A DNA stretch of 64,000 bases, taken from DAOUJW01 sp965218945. GTDB taxonomy: Bacteria; Chloroflexota; Dehalococcoidia; Lucifugimonadales; UBA2985. Of this stretch, positions 15,974 through 24,228 are shown one piece after another. Each line of letters opens with the position of its first letter. Positions within the stretch are counted from its first letter, which is position 1. The position numbers and the translations under genes were made by a program. The notes below the pieces were generated by a model. That model saw only the letters and a program-made list of their open reading frames with translations. It did not search any database and was not told where the DNA came from. The DNA lies in contig OZ244718.1 of NCBI GenBank assembly GCA_965218945.1, positions 1,178,001 to 1,242,000 of the forward strand, given 5' to 3'.

Positions 15974-16258
15974 TCAACTCTCCTGCCGGAACCCAATCCT
16001 TCTTCGCGTCTCAGATTGGGCTATATTATACCATTTGCCTCCGTCGATAACCTCGGACTCAACAAGGCCGTCTTCCACCAGTCGCTCCAGCGCCAACACC
16101 ACTTCTTCATATGCCGCAGTCCTCTGCCATACCCGCGCCAGTAACTCCATTACCTCCCCTGCATTAAAGGCAAACTCCCATTCTCTCTCCAGACTCTTGC
16201 GGATAGGAACAGCAATGTCAATGATCCTGGCGTGAAACTCCTCGGATGTTATCGGCAT
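15974..16258 (-). CDS. Small winged-helix-like protein, probable partner of the next gene
   Basis: 94 aa, starting MPITSEEFHARI. It has the same outline as the downstream gene (MPLSRRQFEIG): an N-terminal helix, a recognition-like helix pair (EEVVLALERLVEDGLVESEVIDG) and a short strand (KWYNIAQS). The phrase LERLVEDGLVE is typical of winged-helix regulators. It starts 11 bases after tpiA, so it is transcribed with the glycolytic genes. A role as regulator or partner of the nuclease is only suggested by position. Confidence 0.6.
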   Translation of the reverse strand: MPITSEEFHARIIDIAVPIRKSLEREWEFAFNAGEVMELLARVWQRTAAYEEVVLALERLVEDGLVESEVIDGGKWYNIAQSETRRRIGFRQES

Positions 16259-16269
16259 CCAGCCTTCCC

Positions 16270-17022
16270 CTACGCCACTGCCATACGCCGCGCTATCTCC
16301 ACGAAGCTCTGGGCGTTGAGGCTTGCGCCACCCACCAGCGCCCCGTTGATGTTGGGCCGGCTTGCATACTCGGCGACGTTGTCCGGCGTGACGCTGCCTC
16401 CGTACAGCAGCGGCACGTCCCGCGCCGTATCAGCGCTGTACAGGTCCGCCAGGGCTTGACGTATGGCAGCCATCATCGCCTCGGCGATATCACTTGTAGC
16501 AGCCACACCTGTGCCTATTGCCCACACCGGCTCGTAGGCCACCGCGACCGTTTCGACGGACGATACGCCCTCCAGCCCGCCACGCAGCTGCTGGGTCACA
16601 ACGTCCTCGGCCCGGCCTCCCTCACGCTCTTCCAGGCGCTCCCCAACGCACAGAATCGGTTTCAGACCAACCTCTATCGCGGCCTGCACCTTCCTGTTAA
16701 TCGTGTCGTCCGTTTCACCGAATAGCTGGCGCCGCTCCGAATGGCCCAGGATGACGTACTGGCACAGTCCGGCCACCATACCCGGCGACACCTCGCCGGT
16801 GAAGGCTCCCTTTTCCGCGTGATGCATGTTCTGGGCCCCCAGCTTGATTGAGCTGCCGTCCAGGAGGCCCTTCACTGCCATCAGCGAGACGAAGGGAGGA
16901 CACACCACCTTCTCCACGCCGCTTATGGCGCCGAGGGCGTCGCGTAACTCGGCCGCGAGAACAATGGCCTCCGGGACAACGGTGTTCATCTTCCAGTTTC
17001 CGGCTACTATTGGAGTGGGCAT
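16270..17022 (-). CDS. tpiA: Triosephosphate isomerase
   Basis: Interconverts dihydroxyacetone phosphate and glyceraldehyde 3-phosphate; 250 aa, normal length. MPTPIVAGNWKMN holds the substrate Lys, ILGHSERRQLFGE holds the catalytic His, AYEPVWAIGTG holds the catalytic Glu, and YGGSVTPDN is the phosphate loop. GAGGTCATTTC precedes the ATG. It follows apgM by 118 bases in the glycolytic cluster. Confidence 0.96.
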   Translation of the reverse strand: MPTPIVAGNWKMNTVVPEAIVLAAELRDALGAISGVEKVVCPPFVSLMAVKGLLDGSSIKLGAQNMHHAEKGAFTGEVSPGMVAGLCQYVILGHSERRQLFGETDDTINRKVQAAIEVGLKPILCVGERLEEREGGRAEDVVTQQLRGGLEGVSSVETVAVAYEPVWAIGTGVAATSDIAEAMMAAIRQALADLYSADTARDVPLLYGGSVTPDNVAEYASRPNINGALVGGASLNAQSFVEIARRMAVA

Positions 17023-17140
17023 GAAATGACCTCCTTCAAGTCAGTTTTGTAGTTATGTTTAGGCTCCAGTGCTGTTCCGAGAGCGTCGAACCTCTCCCCT
17101 GCCCCATCGAGAAACCATCGCGTGACAGGCCTAAAGCTCC

Positions 17141-18346
17141 CTACGGCCCGAACTTGATCAGCTTGCCCGCGTGGGCCAGCGCCAGGAGCATCACCTGGGT
17201 TGCAGGTATGCGCCCTATAGACCCCAGGGCGCAGTTCCTTTCGTCAAAGGCCGCGACTCCTTCACCGAGGGTCAGGTTCGAGTGAATGAGCAGAGGGACG
17301 GGGTGCCAGCTGTGGGCGGCGAGAATGGAGGGAGTGGCGTGGTCGCCCGCCACAATGAGCGCGTCCGGGTTCAGATCAACGAGCTCCGGGATGAACTCGT
17401 CCACCTCCTCCAGCGCATGGACCTTGGCGTCGAAGTCGCCATCCTCGCCGGCGGCGTCGGCGTGCTTGTAGTGCAGGTAGAAGAAGTCGTGCTCCTGGAA
17501 CTGGCTGCTGAGCGTGTCGACCTCATCGCGAAACGTGGCGCCCGTGGGAATGACAGTCATCCCGCAAACCTTGGCCAGGCCCCTGTACATGGGATAGGCG
17601 GCTATGGCGGCCGGGTTGAGCTGGTAGGTCTCTCCAAAACTGGGCAGCTCAGGCAGCTGCGAAAAGCCCCGCAGCATGACCATGTTGGCGCGGTCCCGGT
17701 CGGACAGTATCTCCCGCGCTCCCTCGATCAAGGCGTTGGCAGCGATGGCGGTCTGGGCTGCCTGGGGATCCAGCGCCTCGACACGCCTTGGCGGCACGCC
17801 GAGCACCTGTGGGTCGGTCTCAGTAACCCTCTCGCTCAGGCCCTGCCCGCGGAAGAGAGCCACGAAGCGGTAGTCTTTGACAGGAAATACCCTGGCTTCA
17901 ACACCCGGCACCTCGATCTGGTCCATCTGCTCGCAGAGAGGGGCGCTCTCCTCAGAGCTTATGCGCCCGGCCCGCCGGTCCAGCAGCTTGCCGTCCCTGT
18001 CCAGGGTGCAGAAGTTGCCGCGGGCAGCCACGTCGCCTTCCTGCATATCTATGTCGACGCCCAACGCTTCCAGCACGCCCCGGCCAATCAGGTACTTGAC
18101 AGGGTCGTAGCCGAAGAGGGAAAGGTGCCCGGGCCCGCTTCCGGGGGTGATGCCCGGCAGCACCGGCGTTGTGAGGCCGCAGGCGCTCTGAGAGGCCAGG
18201 CGGTCGAGGTTCGGCGTCCTTGCAACCTCCAGCTCCGACTTGCCCCTTTCCGGATGCGCCGCCCCGCCAAGGCCGTCGATGACCAGCATGAGAACCTTGG
18301 AGGATGTAGGGGTGCATATCTCGCTGATGTGGGGAAAATCTATCAC
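17141..18346 (-). CDS. apgM: 2,3-bisphosphoglycerate-independent phosphoglycerate mutase, archaeal type
   Basis: Interconverts 3- and 2-phosphoglycerate; 401 aa, the length of the ApgM family (about 400) rather than the 510-aa GpmI. It is a metal-dependent alkaline-phosphatase-fold enzyme: VLMLVIDGLGG near the start, the phosphorylated Ser region TPGSGPGHLSLFGYDP, YLHYKHADAAGEDGD, and VAGDHATPS near the C-terminus. The ATG lies four bases after pgk, so they are co-translated. ApgM is common in archaea and in Chloroflexota. Confidence 0.93.
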   Translation of the reverse strand: MIDFPHISEICTPTSSKVLMLVIDGLGGAAHPERGKSELEVARTPNLDRLASQSACGLTTPVLPGITPGSGPGHLSLFGYDPVKYLIGRGVLEALGVDIDMQEGDVAARGNFCTLDRDGKLLDRRAGRISSEESAPLCEQMDQIEVPGVEARVFPVKDYRFVALFRGQGLSERVTETDPQVLGVPPRRVEALDPQAAQTAIAANALIEGAREILSDRDRANMVMLRGFSQLPELPSFGETYQLNPAAIAAYPMYRGLAKVCGMTVIPTGATFRDEVDTLSSQFQEHDFFYLHYKHADAAGEDGDFDAKVHALEEVDEFIPELVDLNPDALIVAGDHATPSILAAHSWHPVPLLIHSNLTLGEGVAAFDERNCALGSIGRIPATQVMLLALAHAGKLIKFGP

Positions 18347-18350
18347 GGCG

Positions 18351-19541
18351 TCATGCCTCCTTGTCCATTAGTGCGGCGACCCCTGGCAGTGTCCTGCCCT
18401 CCAGGAACTCCAGGGAGGCTCCACCCCCCGTGGATACGTGGGTCAATCTGCTCGACAGCCCAAGAGCGTCTACCGCCTCGGCGGTGGAGCCGCCGCCCAC
18501 GACGGTTACGGCGTCGTCCAGGCTTGCCAGGGCAGCTGCCAACTCGCGGGTGCCGGTGGCGAAGGACGGAAACTCGAAGACGCCCATAGGGCCGTTCCAG
18601 AGTATTGTCTTGCCGCGGGCTACCTCACGCCTGAATGTGTCCAGGGTCTTGTGGCCGATGTCCAATATGAGCCATCCGTCCGGCACAGCGTCCACGTCCA
18701 CGGTGCGGCTGGCTGCGTCCGGGCTGAAGGAGTCGGCGACCACTACGTCAACCGGGATGATGAAATCCACTCCCTTTTCCTCGGCGCGCCCAAAGACCTC
18801 CCGCACAAACTCCAGCCGGTCCTCTTCCACCTGTGAGCCGCCCACGGCGAGGCCCTTTGCCTTGAGGAATGTGGCGGCCATTCCACCGCCTATGAGAATG
18901 GTGTTCACCTTGTCCAGGAAGTTCTCTATGACCCCTATTTTGTCCGTTACCTTGGCGCCACCCAGAACCACCACCAGAGGCTCCTGTGGGGACTCCAGCA
19001 GGGATCCCAGCACGTCCAACTCCTGCTCCATGAGGAAGCCCGCGACCGATGGCAGGTATCGTGTCACGCCCTCGGTGGAGGCGTGGGCCCTGTGTGCTAC
19101 GCCAAAGCCATCGCTCACGAACACGTCCGCCAGGGACGCCAGGGCCTTAGCGAAATCGGGGTCGTTTTTCTCCTCCTCTTCATGGAAGCGGAGGTTCTCC
19201 AGGAGAAGGACGTTGCCTGGCTGCAGGGCGTTCACCGCAGCCTCTACGCGGGGGCCTGTGCACTCATCAATGGAGAGGACTTCCTTCTGAAGCAGCTCCG
19301 ACAGGCGATGCAGCACGGGGGTCAGTCTCATATCCTCCACCACCTTGCCTCCGGGTCGGCCCAGGTGCGAGCAAAGGACGATTCGAGCCCCCTGCTCCTG
19401 AAGGTATTGAATGGTAGGAACGGCGGCGCGGATGCGGCTGTCGTCCGTTATCCGACCATCCTCCACGGTCACGTTGAAGTCCGCCCGCATAAGAACGCGT
19501 TTGCCGCCGACCTCCATGTCTCGCACGCTCTTCTTCTGCAT
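18351..19541 (-). CDS. pgk: Phosphoglycerate kinase
   Basis: Makes ATP from 1,3-bisphosphoglycerate; 396 aa, normal length. It shows KRVLMRADFNV, LCSHLGRPGG, VLLLENLRFHEEEE, LGGAKVTDKI and the nucleotide loop NGPMGVFE, with the family end VVGGGSTAEAVDALGLSSRLTHVSTGGGASLEFLEG conserved in segments. It begins 15 bases after the prenyl synthase stop and is followed by apgM and tpiA. GAPDH and enolase are not in this window. Confidence 0.97.
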   Translation of the reverse strand: MQKKSVRDMEVGGKRVLMRADFNVTVEDGRITDDSRIRAAVPTIQYLQEQGARIVLCSHLGRPGGKVVEDMRLTPVLHRLSELLQKEVLSIDECTGPRVEAAVNALQPGNVLLLENLRFHEEEEKNDPDFAKALASLADVFVSDGFGVAHRAHASTEGVTRYLPSVAGFLMEQELDVLGSLLESPQEPLVVVLGGAKVTDKIGVIENFLDKVNTILIGGGMAATFLKAKGLAVGGSQVEEDRLEFVREVFGRAEEKGVDFIIPVDVVVADSFSPDAASRTVDVDAVPDGWLILDIGHKTLDTFRREVARGKTILWNGPMGVFEFPSFATGTRELAAALASLDDAVTVVGGGSTAEAVDALGLSSRLTHVSTGGGASLEFLEGRTLPGVAALMDKEA

Positions 19542-19555
19542 AGCTCCTCCGGGCG

Positions 19556-20578
19556 CTAGCTGTCTCTGGTCACAATGAACCGGGCCACGGCCTCAAGCCC
19601 CTCCGTCTGCTGAGATGTCAGGCCGGCATCCTTGAGGGACTGAACGGCTTCGTCGCACAGGGCGTCGGCCTTTGCTTGGCAGAACTCCCTGGCGCCCAGG
19701 GTCTCCAACACCTCAATGATCTTGTCGATGTCCTCCGGCTCCATCACGCGCTTGAAGTACACGTCGCCCAAGGTCCGCCTCTCCGCGCCGCTGGCGTTCT
19801 CAATGGCGTAGACTATGGGCAACGACTTCTTCTTGTTCAGGATGTCACCTGCGAGCGGCTTGCCAGTGTCCTGCTGCCCCCACAGGTCCAGGATGTCGTC
19901 TCTTATCTGGAATGCCGTCCCCAGCTTGGCGCCGAACTGCGCAATCGCCCGCTCTACCGGCTCCTCCACCGACGACATGACGGCGCCCAACTCCGCGGCG
20001 CAGCTGATGAGCGCGGCGGTCTTCCCCTCCACCATCGTGAAGTAGGCGTCCTGGGAGATGTCCACGCGCTCCTGGTATGTCAGGTCAAGGTACTGTCCCT
20101 CGCACAGGCGCAGGCAGGCCTGGTCGAGAAGGCCCACAGCTTTCAGGGTGCGCTCCGGCGACATACCTTCGCCGGTCTGGCGAAGCAGCGCCAGGCGAGC
20201 CAGGGCGTGCATACCGTCGCCTGCGTTGATCGCCTGAGCCGGCCCCCAGACCCACCACACGGTTGGCCTGTTGTGTCGCTCCGAGTTGCCGTCCTGAATA
20301 TCGTCGTGGATCAGGGAGAAGTTATGCACCAGCTCGACTGCTGCGGCGGCCGGAAGCGCCGCCTTCACGTCGCCGCCAAGCGCTTCACAGGCCAGGAGGG
20401 AGAGGGTGGGACGTATTCGCTTTCCGGATTCCCCCTCAGCGGCCTCTCCGTATTCATCCAGCCACCCCATGTGGTAGCCCATCATGCGATAGAGAGGGAA
20501 GCCCTCTTCGAGGACCAGGGACTTGATCTCCGTCTCTATCTGGTCTCGAAAACGGTTGAAGGCGGTTGGAAGGCTCAT
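19556..20578 (-). CDS. Polyprenyl diphosphate synthase (trans-isoprenyl type)
   Basis: Elongates isoprenoid diphosphates from IPP and allylic primers; 340 aa. It has GKRIRPTLSLLACEALGG, the first aspartate-rich motif DDIQD in SLIHDDIQDGN and the second DDILD in FQIRDDILDLWG. These motifs place it in the GGPP/FPP synthase family; the chain length cannot be set by eye. It lies between rpiB and pgk in the same operon. Confidence 0.92.
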   Translation of the reverse strand: MSLPTAFNRFRDQIETEIKSLVLEEGFPLYRMMGYHMGWLDEYGEAAEGESGKRIRPTLSLLACEALGGDVKAALPAAAAVELVHNFSLIHDDIQDGNSERHNRPTVWWVWGPAQAINAGDGMHALARLALLRQTGEGMSPERTLKAVGLLDQACLRLCEGQYLDLTYQERVDISQDAYFTMVEGKTAALISCAAELGAVMSSVEEPVERAIAQFGAKLGTAFQIRDDILDLWGQQDTGKPLAGDILNKKKSLPIVYAIENASGAERRTLGDVYFKRVMEPEDIDKIIEVLETLGAREFCQAKADALCDEAVQSLKDAGLTSQQTEGLEAVARFIVTRDS

Positions 20579-20583
20579 GACAC

Positions 20584-21060
20584 TTACCCGGAGCGAGGAG
20601 CCCTTGACGTCTCCAGCATGGAGGCCTTTTCCAGCGAGCTGATCTTGTCCACCCTCCGGGCGTGACGGCCACCCTCGAACTCCCCTTCCAAGTAGGCTCT
20701 TACTGTCTCCTGTGCGGCGTCACGCTCGATGTACAGGCCGGGAAGGCATAGGACGTTGGCGTCATTGTGCTCCCGCGCGCGGCTGGCGGATACGGGGTCC
20801 TGGCAGAGGGCTGCGCGAATGCCGGGCACCTTGTTGGCGGCAATGCTCATCCCAATGCCGGAGCCGCAAATGAGGATACCCTGTTCGAAGCGGCTTTCCC
20901 CGACTGCTATCGCCACTTCCTGCGCTACGTCCGGGTAGTCTACGGAGTTCGTGTCGTAACAGCCGAAGTCCTTGAGCTCGTGTCCCAACTCGTTCAACAT
21001 GTTTATCAATTGGAGCTTAAGCTCCACGCCGTTGTGGTCACACCCTAGGGCTATCCTCAA
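20584..21060 (-). CDS. rpiB: Ribose-5-phosphate isomerase B
   Basis: Interconverts ribose 5-phosphate and ribulose 5-phosphate. From TTG 21060 the protein begins LRIALGCDHNGVELK, the standard family start, and has AAGGAG 8 bases upstream. A longer frame to ATG 21114 overlaps tsaC and adds an unlike N-terminus. The catalytic Cys is in GILICGSGIGMSIAANK, and the family segment NVLCLPG follows. It is about 158 aa. Confidence 0.9.
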   Translation of the reverse strand: MRIALGCDHNGVELKLQLINMLNELGHELKDFGCYDTNSVDYPDVAQEVAIAVGESRFEQGILICGSGIGMSIAANKVPGIRAALCQDPVSASRAREHNDANVLCLPGLYIERDAAQETVRAYLEGEFEGGRHARRVDKISSLEKASMLETSRAPRSG

Positions 21061-21100
21061 CTCTCGCTCCTTGTCTTCGTATTCTGCGGCAGTCCCCTTG

Positions 21101-21739
21101 TCAGGCCTCCGCAATGCCGGGGCAGAACCGTTCCAGTTCTGCCCTGGAGACGGCGCCCGCTCTCACAATCCGAGGCGGCTCCGCCGTCATGTCCACTATA
21201 GTAGAGGCCTTCGCAAGCGAGCATGGCCCCTCGTCAAGGACCACGTCCACCGCCTCTCCCAAGTGCTGGCGCACCACCTCCGCGGATACGGGGTCTGGCC
21301 CGCCCGACCTGTTGGCGCTGGTGCCCGTCAACGGAGCGCCTACCCCTTCCATCAGCGCCAGAGCCAGAGGGTGACTCGGCACTCTCACTGCGACGGTATC
21401 CCTCCCGCCCGTAATTGTAGACGAAACCGAGGGCGCTTTGTAAAGAACCATCGTCACTGCCCCGGGCCAGAACCGCTCCGCCAGGTCCCAGGCTGCCTGG
21501 GGAACATCCACTGCCACCCTGTCTATCTCCCCTGGACTGCCTAGGAGCAGTGGAAGCGCCATACCCTGTGGCCTGCCCTTCGCCTCGTACACCCTGCTCA
21601 CGGCCTCCTCCGTGAAGGCGTGTGCGCCAAGGGCGTACAGCGTATCAGTGGGGAATGCCACCAGCCCGCCCCGGTTGAGGGCGGACACGGCCTTCTCCAG
21701 CATGTACGCAGGGGTTAAAACGCCTCTGAGAGTGCCCAT
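21101..21739 (-). CDS. tsaC: L-threonylcarbamoyladenylate synthase (Sua5/YrdC/TsaC family)
   Basis: Makes threonylcarbamoyl-AMP for the t6A37 modification of tRNA; about 212 aa. YrdC-domain motifs are GGLVAFPTDTLYALGA, EAKGRPQGMALPLL (the KxR-type nucleotide site), and PLTGTSANRSGGP. Start ATG 21739 (MGTLRGVL) was chosen over 21763 because a good -10 (TATACT, 21754-21759) lies between them and AAGG precedes it. First gene of the long operon that ends with miaA, which also modifies A37. Confidence 0.9.
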   Translation of the reverse strand: MGTLRGVLTPAYMLEKAVSALNRGGLVAFPTDTLYALGAHAFTEEAVSRVYEAKGRPQGMALPLLLGSPGEIDRVAVDVPQAAWDLAERFWPGAVTMVLYKAPSVSSTITGGRDTVAVRVPSHPLALALMEGVGAPLTGTSANRSGGPDPVSAEVVRQHLGEAVDVVLDEGPCSLAKASTIVDMTAEPPRIVRAGAVSRAELERFCPGIAEA

Positions 21740-21753
21740 TTTTGCCTTGACTG

Positions 21754-21783
21754 AGTATAGCACAGATGCTAATCTGAGGTCAC
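21754..21783 (-). promoter_or_regulatory. Putative promoter of the tsaC-to-miaA operon
   Basis: Minus-strand -10 TATACT (21754-21759) and -35 GTGACC (21778-21783), spacer 18. A plus-strand promoter, TTGACT (21747-21752) with TAATCT (21770-21775) and a 17-base spacer, overlaps it and could serve guaA with a 170-base leader. Both are visual matches only. Confidence 0.4.
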
Positions 21784-21949
21784 CGTCGCATGAGTTCAGG
21801 AGAGAATGGTCTCAGAAAATAACGGCCCCACCACTCGGCGAATAGCAGCCGGCGGCGACGTAGAGGTTTCCACCTATCTGGAGATCGCCGAGGTAGAGAG
21901 GAGGGCTGCGACCCATTCCTGAGAACCCTCAAAAAGCCGGGACGAGTCT

Positions 21950-23476
21950 GTGGTGGTGATGGACTTCGGCTCCCAGTACAGTCGCCTCATAGCCCGTCGC
22001 GTCCGCGAGTCCAGGGTCTACTGCGAGATAGTCCCCCACGACTCTACCTGGGACCAGGTGGCGCATCTCAATCCCAAAGGCGTCATCCTGTCCGGAGGCC
22101 CCGCGAGCGTTTATGAGCCGGATGCGCCCATGGCCCCAATGTGGATCTACGAAAGACACCTCCCGGTCCTGGGGATATGCTACGGCCTGCAGGTCCTGGC
22201 GCACCAGCTTGGTGGCAAGGTGGTTCCGGGAAGCAGGCGGGAGTACGGCCACGCAGTCCTGCACCAGAACGCTGCGGACAGCCTCATCTTCGCAGATCTG
22301 CCCTCGTCTACAACCGTATGGATGAGCCACGGAGACCAAGTGCTGGAGATGCCGCCGGGCTTCCGCTCCCTGGCCTACACCGACAACTCGCCTATAGCCG
22401 TTATGGGCAACGATGAAGGAGTGCTTGGCCTCCAGTTTCACCCGGAGGTGGTGCACACGCCGGAGGGCAAGAAGGTCATAGAGAACTTCCTGTACCACAT
22501 CTGCCGGTGTCGGGGCGCATGGACTGCCAGCAACTTCGTTGAGGAGAGCATTGGCCGCATTCGTGCAGAGGTTGGAGACGGGAAGGTGGTGTGCGCCCTG
22601 TCCGGTGGCGTCGACTCCGCCGTAGCCGCGACCCTGGTGCACCGCGCCGTGGGTGACCAGCTGACCTGCGTCTTCGTCGACAACGGCCTTCTTCGGAAGG
22701 AGGAGTCCCAGCGTGTGATGGAGACCTTTGAGCGCAACCTGAATATGAACATAGTTCGCGTGGACGCCACGGAGGTCTTCCTGACGCGCCTGGCGGGCGT
22801 GACCGACCCGGAGCAGAAGCGAATCTCCATCGGTGAGGAGTTCATACGCGTCTTTGAGGAACAGGCGGCCGGCCTGGGCCGCGTCGACTTCCTGGCTCAG
22901 GGCACCCTCTACCCCGATGTCATAGAGAGCCAGACGCCGGAGAACAAGGCGTCGGCCAAGATCAAGACCCACCACAACGTGGGCGGCTTGCCGGAGGATA
23001 TGGCCTTCTCACTGGTGGAGCCGCTCCGCTACCTCTTCAAGGATGAAGTGCGGGAGGTGGGTCTGGCTCTGGGCCTGCCTGAGGAGATGGTTTATCGCCA
23101 GCCCTTCCCCGGCCCCGGCCTGGCCATCCGTATCATCGGCCAGGTCACGTGGGAGAAACTGGAGATGCTCCGCGCCTGCGACTGGATAGTCATGGACGAG
23201 ATAGAGGCCGCTGGCCTGTACCGGGAGCTCTGGCAGAGCTTCGCGGTGCTTACCGACACACGCAGCGTGGGCGTGATGGGCGACTTTCGCACCTACGGTC
23301 ACATGGTGGCCATACGCGCCGTCACCAGCGAGGACGCCATGACCGCCGACTGGGCCCGTCTCCCCTACGATGTGCTGGCCAGGATATCCAATCGCATAGT
23401 TAACGAGGTCCCGCAGGTGAACCGGGTGGTGTACGACATTACCTCCAAGCCCCCGGGCACCATAGAGTGGGAGTAG
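21950..23476 (+). CDS. guaA: GMP synthase (glutamine-hydrolysing)
   Basis: Aminates XMP to GMP; 508 aa, normal length. The N-terminal class I amidotransferase has the nucleophile Cys in LGICYGLQVLAHQLGG and the His/Glu pair in LQFHPEV. The ATP-pyrophosphatase loop is CALSGGVDSAV. The C-terminal dimerisation domain ends KPPGTIEWE as in the family. Three GTG codons run before the ATG at 21959, and the first is used here; the preceding in-frame TGA leaves little choice. It is divergent from tsaC. Confidence 0.96.
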   Translation: MVVMDFGSQYSRLIARRVRESRVYCEIVPHDSTWDQVAHLNPKGVILSGGPASVYEPDAPMAPMWIYERHLPVLGICYGLQVLAHQLGGKVVPGSRREYGHAVLHQNAADSLIFADLPSSTTVWMSHGDQVLEMPPGFRSLAYTDNSPIAVMGNDEGVLGLQFHPEVVHTPEGKKVIENFLYHICRCRGAWTASNFVEESIGRIRAEVGDGKVVCALSGGVDSAVAATLVHRAVGDQLTCVFVDNGLLRKEESQRVMETFERNLNMNIVRVDATEVFLTRLAGVTDPEQKRISIGEEFIRVFEEQAAGLGRVDFLAQGTLYPDVIESQTPENKASAKIKTHHNVGGLPEDMAFSLVEPLRYLFKDEVREVGLALGLPEEMVYRQPFPGPGLAIRIIGQVTWEKLEMLRACDWIVMDEIEAAGLYRELWQSFAVLTDTRSVGVMGDFRTYGHMVAIRAVTSEDAMTADWARLPYDVLARISNRIVNEVPQVNRVVYDITSKPPGTIEWE

Positions 23477-23579
23477 GGATGGGTTCGCCATACACCTCTG
23501 TCCGGGGTGTTCCGGGAGTCCTACTTGTACGCTGTATGGTTGCTTTCACGATAGCGGATTAAAACTAGTGCAAAAGATC

Positions 23580-23808
23580 CCTTCCCTCTCTTAGGAGACC
23601 TTTGAATAACCTTAAGTCCCTTCCCCCGCTTGCGGGGGAAGGTCAGAGCCTGCCCCGTACTTGATACGGGGATGGGGGCAAACAAGCGGTGTGTCCACAC
23701 ACGATTCACCCCCATCTCAATCTTCCCCCTCGAGGGGGAAGAGGCTCTGCGTCCCGACAAATGAGTTACGCAAAGGTCTCCTCTTAGGGGGAAGGTTAGG
23801 ATGGGGGT
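23580..23808. repeat. Cluster of interspersed repeats upstream of the DUF559 gene
   Basis: The 332-base gap after guaA holds no gene. It contains AGGAGACCTTTGAATAACC (23593-23611) and AGTTACGCAAAGGTCTCCT (23764-23782), which are copies of one unit in opposite orientations, two hairpins of the CCCCCGCTTGCGGGGG type (about 23625-23642 and 23724-23740), and the left inverted repeat of the DUF559 unit (23787-23808). Confidence 0.6.
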
Positions 23809-24164
23809 ATGACCACCCGAAGGGCGAGGGCGCTCCGAAGTAGCCTTACAGACGCAGAGCGCAAGCTCTGGTCCCACCTCCGTATGCGCCAGGTACGCGG
23901 CTTCAAGTTCCGCCGCCAGCGACCCATAGGCCCGTACATCGTTGACTTTGTCTGTCTGGAGAGACGACTCATCATTGAGGTAGACGGCAGCCAACACGCT
24001 CAGCAGGCTGCACGGGATGCCCGTCGGGATGATTACCTCACAGTCCTTGGCTTCAATGTGTTCCGCTTCTGGGACAACTCTGTATTGAAAGAGACGGGTG
24101 CAGTTTTGGAGGTAATAGCGCAGGCCTTGGAAGGCGAGGGAGACCCCCATCCTGCCCTTCCCCC
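23787..24164. mobile_element. Inverted-repeat-bounded unit carrying a DUF559 endonuclease gene
   Basis: The 22-base sequence at 23787-23808 and the reverse complement of 24143-24164 agree at 20 of 22 positions. The left repeat ends exactly at the ATG of the DUF559 gene and the right repeat lies inside its 3' end. The repeats belong to the same family as nearby intergenic repeats. This could be a mobile unit or a gene that arose between two repeat copies. No target-site duplication is evident. Confidence 0.4.
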
Positions 24165-24228
24165 GCTTGCGGGGAAAGGGACTACTCTCTCTTTGGTGGA
24201 GAGCGCAGAGGAGCAGGAACTACCATGA
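23809..24228 (+). CDS. DUF559 endonuclease-like protein
   Basis: 139 aa. Residues about 5-110 are a DUF559 domain of the very-short-patch-repair-like nuclease superfamily: LTDAERKLWSHLR, FKFRRQRPIGPYIVDFVC, RLIIEVDGSQH, and LGFNVFRFWDNSV. The candidate metal-binding residues are Asp in VDFVC and Glu in IIEVDG. The tail after about residue 112 (DPHPALPPLAGKG) is translated repeat sequence and is probably not functional. The stop overlaps the dehydrogenase ATG by four bases. No Shine-Dalgarno other than the G-rich repeat. Function unknown; a DNA-cleaving or mobility role is inferred. Confidence 0.75.
   Translation: MTTRRARALRSSLTDAERKLWSHLRMRQVRGFKFRRQRPIGPYIVDFVCLERRLIIEVDGSQHAQQAARDARRDDYLTVLGFNVFRFWDNSVLKETGAVLEVIAQALEGEGDPHPALPPLAGKGTTLSLVESAEEQELP

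Noticed and set aside
17171..18589. Long plus-strand open frame opposite apgM and pgk
   Set aside because: Antisense frame in GC-rich coding DNA; the minus strand encodes two well-recognised enzymes.
23521..24150. Minus-strand frame of about 209 codons over the DUF559 gene
   Set aside because: It runs through intergenic repeats and opposite a recognised nuclease domain.
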